From contig JANHCV010000001.1 in the NCBI GenBank assembly GCA_025594325.1, positions 1,178,001 to 1,242,000 of the forward strand: 64,000 nucleotides of DNA, read 5' to 3'. Every line of letters starts with the position of its first letter. Position 1 is the stretch's first letter. The DNA is from Blastocladiella emersonii ATCC 22665 (Eukaryota; Blastocladiomycota; Blastocladiomycetes; Blastocladiales; Blastocladiaceae). Made by a program: the position numbers and the translations under genes. Below are positions 24,496 through 34,963 of the stretch, one piece after another. The notes under the pieces were generated by a model. It was not told the DNA's origin. It saw nothing but the letters and a program-made list of their open reading frames with translations, and made no database searches.

Positions 24496-24577
24496 CGACA
24501 ACGACAGGGTTCGAACCTGTGAGCGACTAGCGCAACTGATTAGTAGTCAGTCCCCTTAACCACTCGGGCACGTTGCC
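24496..24577 (-). tRNA. tRNA-Ser, anticodon ACT (left-arm copy)
   Basis: An 82-nt type II cloverleaf. Acceptor stem GGCAACG pairs with CGTTGTC (one G-T), discriminator G. The D-arm is CCC/GGG with AGTGGTTAA. The anticodon stem is ACTGA/TCAGT with the seven-base loop CTACTAA, so bases 34-36 are ACT (24542..24544). A long variable arm is followed by T-arm ACAGG-TTCGAAC-CCTGT. A run of nine T residues follows as the RNA polymerase III terminator. The body is serine-type; the decoded codon would be AGU (and AGC if A34 becomes inosine). No CCA is encoded, as usual in nuclei. Confidence 0.9.
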
Positions 24578-24956
24578 GTCAATTTTTGGACACATTTCCT
24601 ACCCCCGCTACGAGATTTATGAACTCTTCTCTCCTTCAAGTCCGCTCTCGGACCCTTGGCACAAAATATGAGTTTAATAGGCCAGGACTAGTCCAAATAC
24701 TACCAGATAATCATCAAATGATTGGCAGGCTTACTGGGCACCATTAGAGGTCTTGAAATACATTACAATATTACTCGCTGATTAGATGCGTTAAACCAAG
24801 CTATCCCTTTAGCGACGACACAATGTGTTCACGCGCGTGCCCGACCCGGAACATCAAAAGTCGCTGCACACCTCGGCGTTCCAGGCTTCAAAAACAAAGG
24901 GGAGCAAGCGTGAGGCTATTCCAGGGCAAAAACACTTTGCCACCAGGATGCAAAAG

Positions 24957-25028
24957 GGGCTCGTCCGGGGATTGAACCCGGGACCTCGCACACCCGAAGC
25001 GCGAATCATACCACTAGACCAACGAGCC
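24957..25028 (-). tRNA. tRNA-Pro, anticodon CGG (left-arm copy)
   Basis: A 72-nt cloverleaf. Acceptor stem GGCTCGT pairs with ACGAGCC, the anticodon loop is TTCGGGT on a CGCGC/GTGCG stem, and the T-loop reads TTCAATC. Intronless. It decodes CCG. An identical gene lies in the right arm at 31428..31499. Confidence 0.93.
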
Positions 25029-25618
25029 TTGAGGACAGGCCGCTTCATAAAACCCATATTGGCCCGTCTGGACTGGTCGCACTGTCCCGAGTGCGGAGGT
25101 GCGCGCTCCACTCCCCGTCCCCGTCAGTTGGGCGACGGCGACCACCGGGAGCGGATAGAGATACCAAGCATCGAGGAGTCGCATCCCATGCCTGTCGTGC
25201 ATTGCTCTAAAACACCGCGCAAGGCCATGGCTGCGTCGGAGAAGAGGTTTCGGCGAGCCCCGGGTCGGAGGCGAATTAGAGCACTAAGTTCCCGACCCCT
25301 CCCACACCCGTAAATTAATTCTGATAATTGCCGGAGCACCACTAAAATTGCTCATTTGACATATCTGAGCCGTATGTGCAATATCAGCCCGGACCAATAT
25401 GCCACTCAATTCAAGAAGCTAAGCCTTAAGTCCGTTTTTCGTCCGAGCGACCAAACCGAAAGTTTTTTTCAACTTTGCACGGTCGGACGAGTTCTCGATA
25501 CCCCGACACCCCGACTCGCAGGTTTTCACATATTCCGGACCTCTGAAGGTCGCTGATCACGAATCTGCCTTCAGAAAAATGTTTCCGATGCATCTTGAAT
25601 TTAGACAGCTAAGTCGTG
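25029..25618. other. AT-rich non-coding island
   Basis: Together with 24590-24950 this forms a stretch of markedly lower GC than the rest of the window, with many A/T runs (AAATTAATT, GTTTTTTTC) and no coherent open frame. It surrounds the two tRNA genes. The mirror copy is 30838..31427. Confidence 0.6.
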
Positions 25619-25981
25619 TCACGTGAGCCGAGGCCTCGAGGCGCGGCCAGCGACGCGTCGTTCACCTCCGCGTGACCACGAAGCACGCGTTGGATCACTG
25701 CGCGGGTTGGTTTGCTCCCGCCCCTGTCCGACGAGTGAAAGGGTAGCATCCGCAACAGAACCTTGCACAGACAATCGCGCGGAACAACGAATGAGATGCT
25801 CACTCGCCCAGGCGACTGTCACTTGGTACTTGGTGGCGCAGACGCGGCAACGCGCACGCGTCTGCTTCATACCACATCGCTGCGAGTGCAACTGGTTATC
25901 CAGCTGTACGAACAGCCGCGCGTTGGGGGCTACTCCCAACCACCAGTTCTGGACGATCCCTCGCAGCTCAAAGCTCAACAT
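25619..25981 (-). CDS. Possible BED-like zinc-finger open frame (left-arm copy)
   Basis: A 120-residue open frame. The segment ARCRVCATKYQVTVAW followed by SEHLIRC shows a C-x2-C ... H-x3-C spacing reminiscent of BED zinc fingers found in hAT transposases and their domesticated relatives. It is preceded by a Trp-rich segment IVQNWWLG. No transposase core, terminal inverted repeats or target-site duplication are visible. It could be an exon remnant or a chance frame. Confidence 0.25.
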   Translation of the reverse strand: MLSFELRGIVQNWWLGVAPNARLFVQLDNQLHSQRCGMKQTRARCRVCATKYQVTVAWASEHLIRCSARLSVQGSVADATLSLVGQGREQTNPRSDPTRASWSRGGERRVAGRASRPRLT

Positions 25982-26470
25982 GCACGCGAAGCTGGCGCGT
26001 AGCGTGCTAGATTAGGCACATGGTGCGACCGTTATCGCGACTCGATGGCCCAGGTGCCATCGCGCGAGCGCGCGGGCATCACGGTTTGAATCAAGGGCAC
26101 TACTACCACGTCGACTTGCCCGTTTCGCTCACCCGTACTGAAACTGCGGAGCGGTTGACAGACTTCGCGAGCAACCGTTCGAGGAGACCCGTGAAAGCGA
26201 CGAGCGTGGTGCCAAACCTTTGAAAGCTGACTCGCTTCAGCGTCAAGGATGAGGGGGATCACTTGCCTGTCAAAAGGAGTTTTTGCAGAAGCGCGGTTTT
26301 TATCTCAAATCAATCATCGAGCGGGGACAAGATGGTCGAGGAGAACGGCGCAACAAGAGATGGAAGGGAGAGGGAAGAGCAAATCGAACGAGTTCAACGA
26401 GAAAGAGGAACAGGGGGACAGGGAGACGAGAAAGGCAAACAACGAGGAGGGAAGAAGCACATCGGCGGAG

Positions 26471-27962
26471 TCAGCGATGTCGAGGCAGGATGATCGGGCC
26501 GCACGCAGCAAGCCGTACCTCAGCAACGCGAATCCACTTCTGGACCACGGCGTCGCAGTGCGTCTTGGTCCCGTGGAGCGAGCCCTTGACAATCGCGTAG
26601 ATCCGGTTGTAGATAACCGGCGCGTTGGCCTGGAGGATCGCGGCGACAGCGGCGCCCACGACCTCGGGTTCCTCGGACTGGATCTTGCGGATGGCCGCGC
26701 GGACCTTCTTGACCAGGTCGCCGAGCTGCAGCGACGCCAGCGCCGCCAGGTCCGTGGCCAGGTCTGCGCGACCGGTACTCGAGGATCACGCGGGCCGTTG
26801 CGGCGGCGGCCGAGTAGTCGCGCGAGTCGATCGCGTTGGCGCGGGTCGCGAGTCCCGTGCACTGGTTATACACGGTGCGCGAGACACGGCGGATGGCCGA
26901 TTTCTTGGGACCCTTGAGGACCTTGGCCGGCTTGACCTTCTTGGGGGTGGTCGAGGTGACGGCGGGCGTGAGGCCCGCGGTGTCGACTTTGACCTGCAGC
27001 TGCTGGTGCTCGGGAGCGACGGGGGTCTGTCGGGTGGTTTGGTTCGTCGTGAGTCGTGGATCAGTGAGCGAGGGAGAGCTGAGACAAGACGTACCCCGCC
27101 GAGACTGAGCTGCGACGCGGACTTGTGGAGGCGCCTTGAGCGGCGCCTTGAGCGCGCCGACGACCTTGTCGAGGAACGACGGCGAGGACGGCTTGAGCGT
27201 CGACTTGGAGGCCGCCGAAGGCTTGGACACGGGAACGAGGTGCTCCTCGGAGCCCGAGTTAGCGACGGCGACGGCGTGGTCGGCCGCCGGCGTCTCGACC
27301 GACTCGTCGTGGGCGAGCGCGGGAGCGGGAGCGGGAGCGGGAGCCGGGCTGGCGGCGGCGACCACGGTGGAGTTGATCTGGAGCTGGGCGAGGGCCGAGA
27401 ACGTGTCGGGGACGGCCGTAGCCGTCGACGGGAGCGGCGCGGCCTCGTGCAGCTTGATGGCGGCGGCGGGCGCGGACGTCGCCGAGATCGACTCGTACAT
27501 GGCGCAGAGTCGGGCGATGCGGCCGCGGCTGCGCATGAGGGGCACCTCGAGCGACACCATGATGCGGATGGTGATGATGGTGAGCTTGAGGTCGAAGACG
27601 ACTGACGGACTGGCCTGGAACAGGGCCGGTCGGGTCGGTGGGGTCGGGTCGGATGCAGGTGGCGCAGGAGCGGCGGTGCCGAGATGCTGAGCCGTTCAGA
27701 TCGGGCCGTAGTCGAGCGTCGCGAAGATGACGGCGCGGTAGACGTCGATGGCGGAGGCGAGCGTGAACGGGAGCGGGCGGGCGATGCCGATGTGCGCAGG
27801 ATGCAGCCGGGGGTGGTGCAAATCCAGGATAGGACGTGCGGGAAGCTCGGTCAAGATGTTGCAGTGCGGGATACGGGTGGGACTGTAGTCAGCAGGGCAG
27901 CGCGATGGACGGGCAGGGGTATGAGGAAGAGCGAGCGGGGATGGCGGGGCTTCCGGCCGCCT
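26471..27962 (-). pseudogene. Uncharacterised Ala/Pro-rich gene, probably interrupted
   Basis: I do not recognise it. The frame is open from 27962 (ending ATLDYGPI) to an in-frame TGA at 27696..27698, then continues in the same frame through FDLKLTIITIRIMVSLEVPL, an (Ala-Pro) repeat and SFLDKVVGALKAPLKAPPQ to DYSAAAATARVILEYR. Near 26762-26776 the coding signal shifts by one base into DLATDLAALASLQLGDLVKK ... VVQKWIRVAE, stopping at 26471 if unspliced. A GTACGT...ACAG pair at about 27025-27095 looks like an intron but would break the frame. Either splicing is unusual or the gene is decaying. The part below 26839 is duplicated in the right arm. A longer protein starting at ATG 27560 is an alternative reading. 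Confidence 0.4.
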
Positions 27963-29617
27963 TCATAGTTCCAGTCCGTTGCATGAAGAAAGGTCGTCGC
28001 TGTCAAGCCGATTCAGTCACGACGGCAGACTGACTGGTTCGTCGTCGACGGGCCGTGGTGGCGGAGCGGGAGCAGGATGAAAACCAGTCGGAAAGCACGC
28101 GCGACTGGCCACCTGACCCGAGCTGACCCTTGACCTGCTTTCACCGCTCGCTGGAGGTGTGATCGCGGTGCAGGGGTGACGTCGATGGCGCGGATGCGAA
28201 GAACGTGATGTATCGCACTTTTGGTGTGTATCGAAAGCGCGGGGAGTGTTGCAGCTGCAAAAAGGGATCGACAGCGGAGCGCATAGAAAGCTTGCCAAGG
28301 TCAATCGGACCGTCGCTAGGGTGCAACGGGACTGCGACCCCGACGCCGCGGCAGTCGCCCCGAGCGAGCACCGGGTTGAGAGTTTAGAGGCGATGGTGCG
28401 ACCGACGCAAGGGCGAGAACCTGCGGAAAGCCGCCGTGACGCCCGAGTCGCGCCGCGACGCTCTAGGAAGGTAGGAAACGACGCGGTACAGCTCGAGGAA
28501 GCGCGTAAGCGCGAGTATATACGAAAGCAGCTACCGAGCGAGCGCCACCGGTGCGTCTTCGCGAAGGATCGAGCCGGCGGTGTTTGTGCGTGTCGAGGAA
28601 CGACCGGGGAGGGGTTGCGCGTGTCGGGGAGAGTGGTGACGAGGCGGCGGCGGGCGGAGGCGCGCAGTGGAGGAGGTTCGCATGGTCGGTGCGGCATAGG
28701 TTCAGCAAGTCGTGTCGAGCGGGATACATGGGTTTCGGGACAGGCGGTTAGCGCGGGCAGCGGGAGTGCGATCAGCGACGACGCACATGGGTGGCCGGTG
28801 GCGTCGTCGGGCCGTGTGGCGGCGCCACGTTGGGACCGCGGAGAACGCGCACGCGGGGCACGTCGACGGCTGAGATGAGACACGACGCGGTGCGCGTGCG
28901 AGCCCGCCGAGTCGACCACCACTCGCTGAATCTGCGGGTCGGGCTACAGAGCGCGTCGAAGCGAGTCAGTCTGTCAGTGAGGCGTGTCCGACAGCGCGGA
29001 CGTCCCGTTGCACGGCCTCGATGCTGTGCAGCCGTGGAGAGTGCGACCGCTTGGCGCCCGAGACCGACGGCCGCCGCGAGCTCGTTGTTCCACTCTACAA
29101 CAGTTCCACTCTACGACAGAGGCAGTTCGGTAAGGTCGCGGCCGTGACGGCGGCAGCGGATCCGTGAGCTCCGAGCGCGGCGGGGATTGCTGATGTCTCG
29201 CGTGATGTTCTGCGCGATCGGCGCGAGGTCTGCCGCGTCGCGGGAGCACCGGAGCGCTCACGCGAGTGCTCTCGGCGCACGTTGCAGTCACTCGATGACA
29301 TCTTTGCACCGAATCATCATCGGGGTTGGTTTCATCTCGGGCGGGTGAGGATGGCGAAGAAGAGAGGGAGAGCCAGCGGAAAGAGCGACGCGTTCTGGAG
29401 TGCAACAGGCCGCCGCTCGCTCGCTCACTTTCCGCCGTGGCCTCTCTCACTTACGCTCTCCAACGAAGACTATCATGGCGCACTACTTGATGCAATTGCT
29501 TCGACGGTGAAACTGGTGCTCGGCCGCGCGCCGTGCAGTCTGCTGTCAACTCGGGGGGGCACTTGGCAGCAGCGGCGCACCGCACTCCGAGTCGTCGCGC
29601 CTCATTGCCAGCCTAGA
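26839..29617. other. Unique 2,779-bp spacer of the inverted repeat
   Basis: The only single-copy DNA between the two arms. It holds the 5' part of the decayed Ala/Pro-rich gene (to about 27962). From 27963 to 29617 I see no supportable gene. There is a TATATA at about 28517 and a short minus-strand frame ending near 28141 with YTPKVRYITFF that could be an upstream exon, but nothing confirms it. A GGGAGC hexamer repeat at about 27320-27350 encodes the Ala-Pro run. Confidence 0.7.
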
Positions 29618-29985
29618 CAACGCGATCGACTCGCGCGACTACTCGGCCGCCGCCGCAACGGCCCGCGTGATCCTCGAGTACCGGTCGCGCAGACCTGGCC
29701 ACGGACCTGGCGGCGCTGGCGTCGCTGCAGCTCGGCGACCTGGTCAAGAAGGTCCGCGCGGCCATCCGCAAGATCCAGTCCGAGGAACCCGAGGTCGTGG
29801 GCGCCGCTGTCGCCGCGATCCTCCAGGCCAACGCGCCGGTTATCTACAACCGGATCTACGCGATTGTCAAGGGCTCGCTCCACGGGACCAAGACGCACTG
29901 CGACGCCGTGGTCCAGAAGTGGATTCGCGTTGCTGAGGTACGGCTTGCTGCGTGCGGCCCGATCATCCTGCCTCGACATCGCTGA
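29618..29985 (+). pseudogene. 3' fragment of the Ala/Pro-rich gene (right-arm copy)
   Basis: Carries only the part from NAIDSRDYSAAAATARVIL onward, with the same one-base frame change and the same end. Upstream unique sequence (about 29550-29617) happens to be open in the same frame, reading HSESSRLIASLD into NAIDSRDYS, so a chimeric 5' end cannot be excluded. Probably non-functional. Confidence 0.5.
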
Positions 29986-30474
29986 CTCCGCCGATGTGCT
30001 TCTTCCCTCCTCGTTGTTTGCCTTTCTCGTCTCCCTGTCCCCCTGTTCCTCTTTCTCGTTGAACTCGTTCGATTTGCTCTTCCCTCTCCCTTCCATCTCT
30101 TGTTGCGCCGTTCTCCTCGACCATCTTGTCCCCGCTCGATGATTGATTTGAGATAAAAACCGCGCTTCTGCAAAAACTCCTTTTGACAGGCAAGTGATCC
30201 CCCTCATCCTTGACGCTGAAGCGAGTCAGCTTTCAAAGGTTTGGCACCACGCTCGTCGCTTTCACGGGTCTCCTCGAACGGTTGCTCGCGAAGTCTGTCA
30301 ACCGCTCCGCAGTTTCAGTACGGGTGAGCGAAACGGGCAAGTCGACGTGGTAGTAGTGCCCTTGATTCAAACCGTGATGCCCGCGCGCTCGCGCGATGGC
30401 ACCTGGGCCATCGAGTCGCGATAACGGTCGCACCATGTGCCTAATCTAGCACGCTACGCGCCAGCTTCGCGTGC

Positions 30475-30837
30475 ATGTTGAGCTTTGAGCTGCGAGGGAT
30501 CGTCCAGAACTGGTGGTTGGGAGTAGCCCCCAACGCGCGGCTGTTCGTACAGCTGGATAACCAGTTGCACTCGCAGCGATGTGGTATGAAGCAGACGCGT
30601 GCGCGTTGCCGCGTCTGCGCCACCAAGTACCAAGTGACAGTCGCCTGGGCGAGTGAGCATCTCATTCGTTGTTCCGCGCGATTGTCTGTGCAAGGTTCTG
30701 TTGCGGATGCTACCCTTTCACTCGTCGGACAGGGGCGGGAGCAAACCAACCCGCGCAGTGATCCAACGCGTGCTTCGTGGTCACGCGGAGGTGAACGACG
30801 CGTCGCTGGCCGCGCCTCGAGGCCTCGGCTCACGTGA
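30475..30837 (+). CDS. Possible BED-like zinc-finger open frame (right-arm copy)
   Basis: Identical to 25619..25981 on the opposite strand, with the same weak C-x2-C ... H-x3-C pattern. Coding status is doubtful. Confidence 0.25.
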   Translation: MLSFELRGIVQNWWLGVAPNARLFVQLDNQLHSQRCGMKQTRARCRVCATKYQVTVAWASEHLIRCSARLSVQGSVADATLSLVGQGREQTNPRSDPTRASWSRGGERRVAGRASRPRLT

Positions 30838-31427
30838 CACGACTTAGCTGTCTAAATTCAAGATGCATCGGAAACATTTTTCTGAAGGCAGATTCGTGAT
30901 CAGCGACCTTCAGAGGTCCGGAATATGTGAAAACCTGCGAGTCGGGGTGTCGGGGTATCGAGAACTCGTCCGACCGTGCAAAGTTGAAAAAAACTTTCGG
31001 TTTGGTCGCTCGGACGAAAAACGGACTTAAGGCTTAGCTTCTTGAATTGAGTGGCATATTGGTCCGGGCTGATATTGCACATACGGCTCAGATATGTCAA
31101 ATGAGCAATTTTAGTGGTGCTCCGGCAATTATCAGAATTAATTTACGGGTGTGGGAGGGGTCGGGAACTTAGTGCTCTAATTCGCCTCCGACCCGGGGCT
31201 CGCCGAAACCTCTTCTCCGACGCAGCCATGGCCTTGCGCGGTGTTTTAGAGCAATGCACGACAGGCATGGGATGCGACTCCTCGATGCTTGGTATCTCTA
31301 TCCGCTCCCGGTGGTCGCCGTCGCCCAACTGACGGGGACGGGGAGTGGAGCGCGCACCTCCGCACTCGGGACAGTGCGACCAGTCCAGACGGGCCAATAT
31401 GGGTTTTATGAAGCGGCCTGTCCTCAA

Positions 31428-31499
31428 GGCTCGTTGGTCTAGTGGTATGATTCGCGCTTCGGGTGTGCGAGGTCCCGGGTTCAATCCCCGGACGAGCCC
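31428..31499 (+). tRNA. tRNA-Pro, anticodon CGG (right-arm copy)
   Basis: Identical to 24957..25028. The anticodon is bases 31460..31462. A short CCTTTT follows as a possible terminator. Confidence 0.93.
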
Positions 31500-31878
31500 C
31501 TTTTGCATCCTGGTGGCAAAGTGTTTTTGCCCTGGAATAGCCTCACGCTTGCTCCCCTTTGTTTTTGAAGCCTGGAACGCCGAGGTGTGCAGCGACTTTT
31601 GATGTTCCGGGTCGGGCACGCGCGTGAACACATTGTGTCGTCGCTAAAGGGATAGCTTGGTTTAACGCATCTAATCAGCGAGTAATATTGTAATGTATTT
31701 CAAGACCTCTAATGGTGCCCAGTAAGCCTGCCAATCATTTGATGATTATCTGGTAGTATTTGGACTAGTCCTGGCCTATTAAACTCATATTTTGTGCCAA
31801 GGGTCCGAGAGCGGACTTGAAGGAGAGAAGAGTTCATAAATCTCGTAGCGGGGGTAGGAAATGTGTCCAAAAATTGAC

Positions 31879-31960
31879 GGCAACGTGCCCGAGTGGTTAA
31901 GGGGACTGACTACTAATCAGTTGCGCTAGTCGCTCACAGGTTCGAACCCTGTCGTTGTCG
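31879..31960 (+). tRNA. tRNA-Ser, anticodon ACT (right-arm copy)
   Basis: Identical to 24496..24577. The anticodon is 31912..31914 in loop CTACTAA. The T-rich terminator starts at 31961. Confidence 0.9.
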
Positions 31961-32501
31961 TTTCTTTTTTTTTCTTGTGCCCCTGACCAGGCCGTTCCGG
32001 CCTGGTCAATCTCCTCGTTCCAGCTCGCTGTTCTTACCCTTTTCCGGTTTGCGAGGCTCCTGCTGGGGTTACGGAGCAGGCTTCCCTCCGAGCCGCGCAC
32101 GCAGCCTCCCGTTTGCTCCCTGCGCTAGTGGTACTGGACCTTTATCGATGCTCTTAACGTTAGCGTCACTCAAACTATCATCAAATGGAACTGCTTCACA
32201 CGTCGCAACTATACATGGCCGACAGTCTCGCATTGCCGTCGTGTAGCACGCGTCCCTGGCCCTGGCGGAGAACCTCGCTCTGTGCGACGACATGCAGAAG
32301 CAGCGGTTGAGCCGCATTCGCTTTTGAAGGGTTGTTCCTGCGTGTACCACATCATCCTCTTGTTTGCGGAGTAGTTCACCGCTTGAGTCCGTCATGCTGA
32401 GCATATCTCTCCGACTCCGATTACACTGACCACAACGGCCAGTTGCGCTCCCGCGGCACTCTCGAACCATTGTCAACGCTTACCAGCTTGTCGAACCAAG
32501 C

Positions 32502-32717
32502 GTGGTGTCCGATTCCGTCAACATATTGCTTGTGGGATCCAACATGGTTATCTTCTGGCGCACGCTTGTCGCGGCGTTCTCGGTCGGGGACCCTCTGTTA
32601 CACGTCGTTCATGCAGTGGTGATCGGAGTCATCATCCACCTTGATCTCGCGTGGTTTGTCCGCATCCCGCCTCGCCGCCTGCCGCACTCCCGCGGCGGCG
32701 CTCCCCGCTTCTGTTAG
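32502..32717 (+). pseudogene. Possible membrane-protein remnant (right-arm copy)
   Basis: Identical to 23739..23954; weak call for the same reasons. Confidence 0.25.
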
Positions 32718-33186
32718 TCTCCCTCACTCACCCAGCCCTGGTTCAGTGCCGAAGCAGGAATACACCACCCTGACTAGCTGTATCGTGGCCTCCTCTCGCT
32801 TGACCTGCACAGCTCAACACCCGATGATGAGTTCCTGCCTGAACGTGGTGCTCCCGCCCACAAATGGCCATCATCTAGCTCGCCCGTGGCTGTGCGTGCT
32901 CCGCAGTCCTTTCTGAGTCGAGCGAGCGAGTTTGACAAACCTGCGCCCCGAGAACGCGCCCAGGGGATCGGATTACCGCCTAGCATGCGCTCGCGCGTCG
33001 CGCCACTCAGCCACTGTGGCGCACGCAGCCTGAAACGCGTCGAGTCTGATCGCTCACTTGATGGCGTCCCGCGTCGCTCACGGCAAGCCGGCCGGCGTGT
33101 GCGCTTGAGTTTCTCGGCATGGACTACTTGCATCACGTTCCCAAAACTGTTTGTATTTCCTAGACGCGCGCGTGAGCGTCGCGCCT

Positions 33187-34710
33187 TCAAGTTGGCAAGG
33201 GGAGCGCGTCACTCTTCCCCTCGTCGTCCCGTTGTCCACTCCGCGCAAGGCTCATCACGTAATAGGAGGCTGCTGCATCATTGTCGCTGGAATGGTCTCC
33301 AATCTCATGAGCATCATCGCGGCTTTGGTGCTGATGGTGGTTGCTCGAACTACGGCCAAGCGTGCTCCAATTTTCCGTCGCAGACGCCAACGTCGTTGGT
33401 CGAGTCGACGAAGTCGCAGCGTGATGGTGCGACGACAACGCAGTCATGTTGCCCGACTGCTTCTGCTGCTGCTGTTGTTGTTGTTGTTGCGGATTCCACG
33501 CGCTCGCGAGGAGCGTCCCCGCCTCGGCGTTTGGAAGCCGGCGCCAAAGAATCATCACGTCGCGCAGCAACTTTCGCGCGCGGTAGAAGCTGACGGTGAT
33601 CAAGCGCGCGCTCACCCATCCGATCACGTCGTTGAGCTGCGCCGAGAGCCCTGCAGCGCCTGAAACCAAGTAGGCGTTCCCGCCAAGGAGCAGTACCGTC
33701 CACGCCACGAGCACGGCGAGTCGAACAAAGCACCGCTGGTACTGGGTATCGCTCGAACCGTCGCTGGTCCTCGGGTCGACCACGGTGTCGTTCAGTGGTT
33801 CAACCGTGTGCGGTCGGCCGCAAGCGCGCTTCAATGATACGAGGAGCTTGGCACGCGAGAATGAGGATGTGCGTTTTGGACGCTCGCCGCTGCGAGACTT
33901 GGGCAGTGATGGCTCGCACGAAGGGCTGTTCTCGCCCACAACGGCAGGTGTTGTGGCGGTACCGGGAGACAAGTGCAGCCGAGTAGGTGCCGCTGCAGTG
34001 GCCTGATCTCGGTCGTGCTGCTGCTGTAAAGTGGGTCGAGAGGCACGAATGCTAGTGCGCGCCGCAGCGCCAGGACGCGACCGCGCAATGATCCAAAAGA
34101 TGCCCGCGAGCGCCATGGTGGCCAGGACCACGAGCATCCCAAAGTAGAGGTTGAAGACCAGTCCGTATACGCCGAAAAAGGTGCCCAGCCCGAGCCACGC
34201 GCCCGGCCCGATCAGGCGGAGCGCCGTGCGCAGCGGGATCAGCGTCGCGAGGACGGCCGTCAGGACGAGGAGCAGCGCCTTGCAACCCGTAAAAACGTGG
34301 CGAGTCAGCTGCAGCCGAGGCAGCGCGTCGAGTGCCGTGCCAAGCAGGAGGACCGGGTACACGGGGAGCGCCAGCACCTCGCCCAGACACGCTGCGTCAA
34401 GGATCAGCGTGCTCGCTCGCGCAGCCCCGAGCCAGCACAGCGAGGCGCTCGGTCCTGACGGGCACTGGACCATGCCAGCCTGCTCCTCGAGGATCCGCGC
34501 CGCCGAGCTCGCCATGTGCAGCGCGTGGACGGCCGAAAACGACACCCACAGAACATACTGCTGGTGCTCGAGCCCAGCGCGGCGGCGGCCAGCGAGGGTC
34601 CACTCGCGCCAGAACTTGCGCGCAAAGTACAGGTTGATGGGCAGCGTGGCCGAGTACACCGACAGCGAGATCCATGCGTCGACGAGTGCTCCTTTGTCAT
34701 TCATTTTCAT
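33187..34710 (-). CDS. Seven-transmembrane protein, member 1, duplicate copy
   Basis: A 507-residue protein identical to the one at 21746..23269, including its poly-Gln tract and 250 bp of upstream sequence, so it probably keeps its own promoter. With both copies intact the duplication doubles gene dose. Topology and motifs are described under the first copy. Confidence 0.8.
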   Translation of the reverse strand: MKMNDKGALVDAWISLSVYSATLPINLYFARKFWREWTLAGRRRAGLEHQQYVLWVSFSAVHALHMASSAARILEEQAGMVQCPSGPSASLCWLGAARASTLILDAACLGEVLALPVYPVLLLGTALDALPRLQLTRHVFTGCKALLLVLTAVLATLIPLRTALRLIGPGAWLGLGTFFGVYGLVFNLYFGMLVVLATMALAGIFWIIARSRPGAAARTSIRASRPTLQQQHDRDQATAAAPTRLHLSPGTATTPAVVGENSPSCEPSLPKSRSGERPKRTSSFSRAKLLVSLKRACGRPHTVEPLNDTVVDPRTSDGSSDTQYQRCFVRLAVLVAWTVLLLGGNAYLVSGAAGLSAQLNDVIGWVSARLITVSFYRARKLLRDVMILWRRLPNAEAGTLLASAWNPQQQQQQQQQKQSGNMTALSSHHHAATSSTRPTTLASATENWSTLGRSSSNHHQHQSRDDAHEIGDHSSDNDAAASYYVMSLARSGQRDDEGKSDALPLPT

Positions 34711-34963
34711 GTGCGTTGCAGCGAGTCGCCTTTACATTCGTTTCGTTGTTGTGTGTGAGGTTCAGTAAACGTGTGTGTGTTCGGCGTTGCCCTCACGTTG
34801 CTGTATTCGGGAGACACGCGAGACGCGCGCGATCACGTCCACGCGCATGAACAACGCGTCCCTTCTCTGCGGGTCTATCCGCGCGCAGGGCTCCCGCGCA
34901 AGACTCTCCCGCGCAATCAACCGTGCCATCAACTGGTCCTGTATTCGTCACATCACTACCGCG

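Larger units (their letters stand above)
21062..26838 (+). repeat. Left arm of a 5,777-bp inverted repeat
   Basis: Every position x in this block pairs with 56456-x on the opposite strand of 29618..35394, including homopolymer runs (for example a nine-A run at 24483..24491) and all open frames. I found no indel and no mismatch where I compared. The outer edge lies inside ARP5 exon 8, the inner edge inside a decayed gene. Contents: the ARP5 3' end, a 7TM gene, tRNA-Ser, tRNA-Pro, an AT-rich island, a possible zinc-finger ORF and the 3' part of the decayed gene. Confidence 0.95.

Noticed and set aside
28017..28922. 301-codon minus-strand frame in the palindrome spacer
   Set aside because: Low-complexity Arg/Ser/Pro/Thr composition in a GC-rich spacer; no domain or conserved segment. 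A short YTPKVRYITFF piece in another frame is mentioned only as a possible exon.
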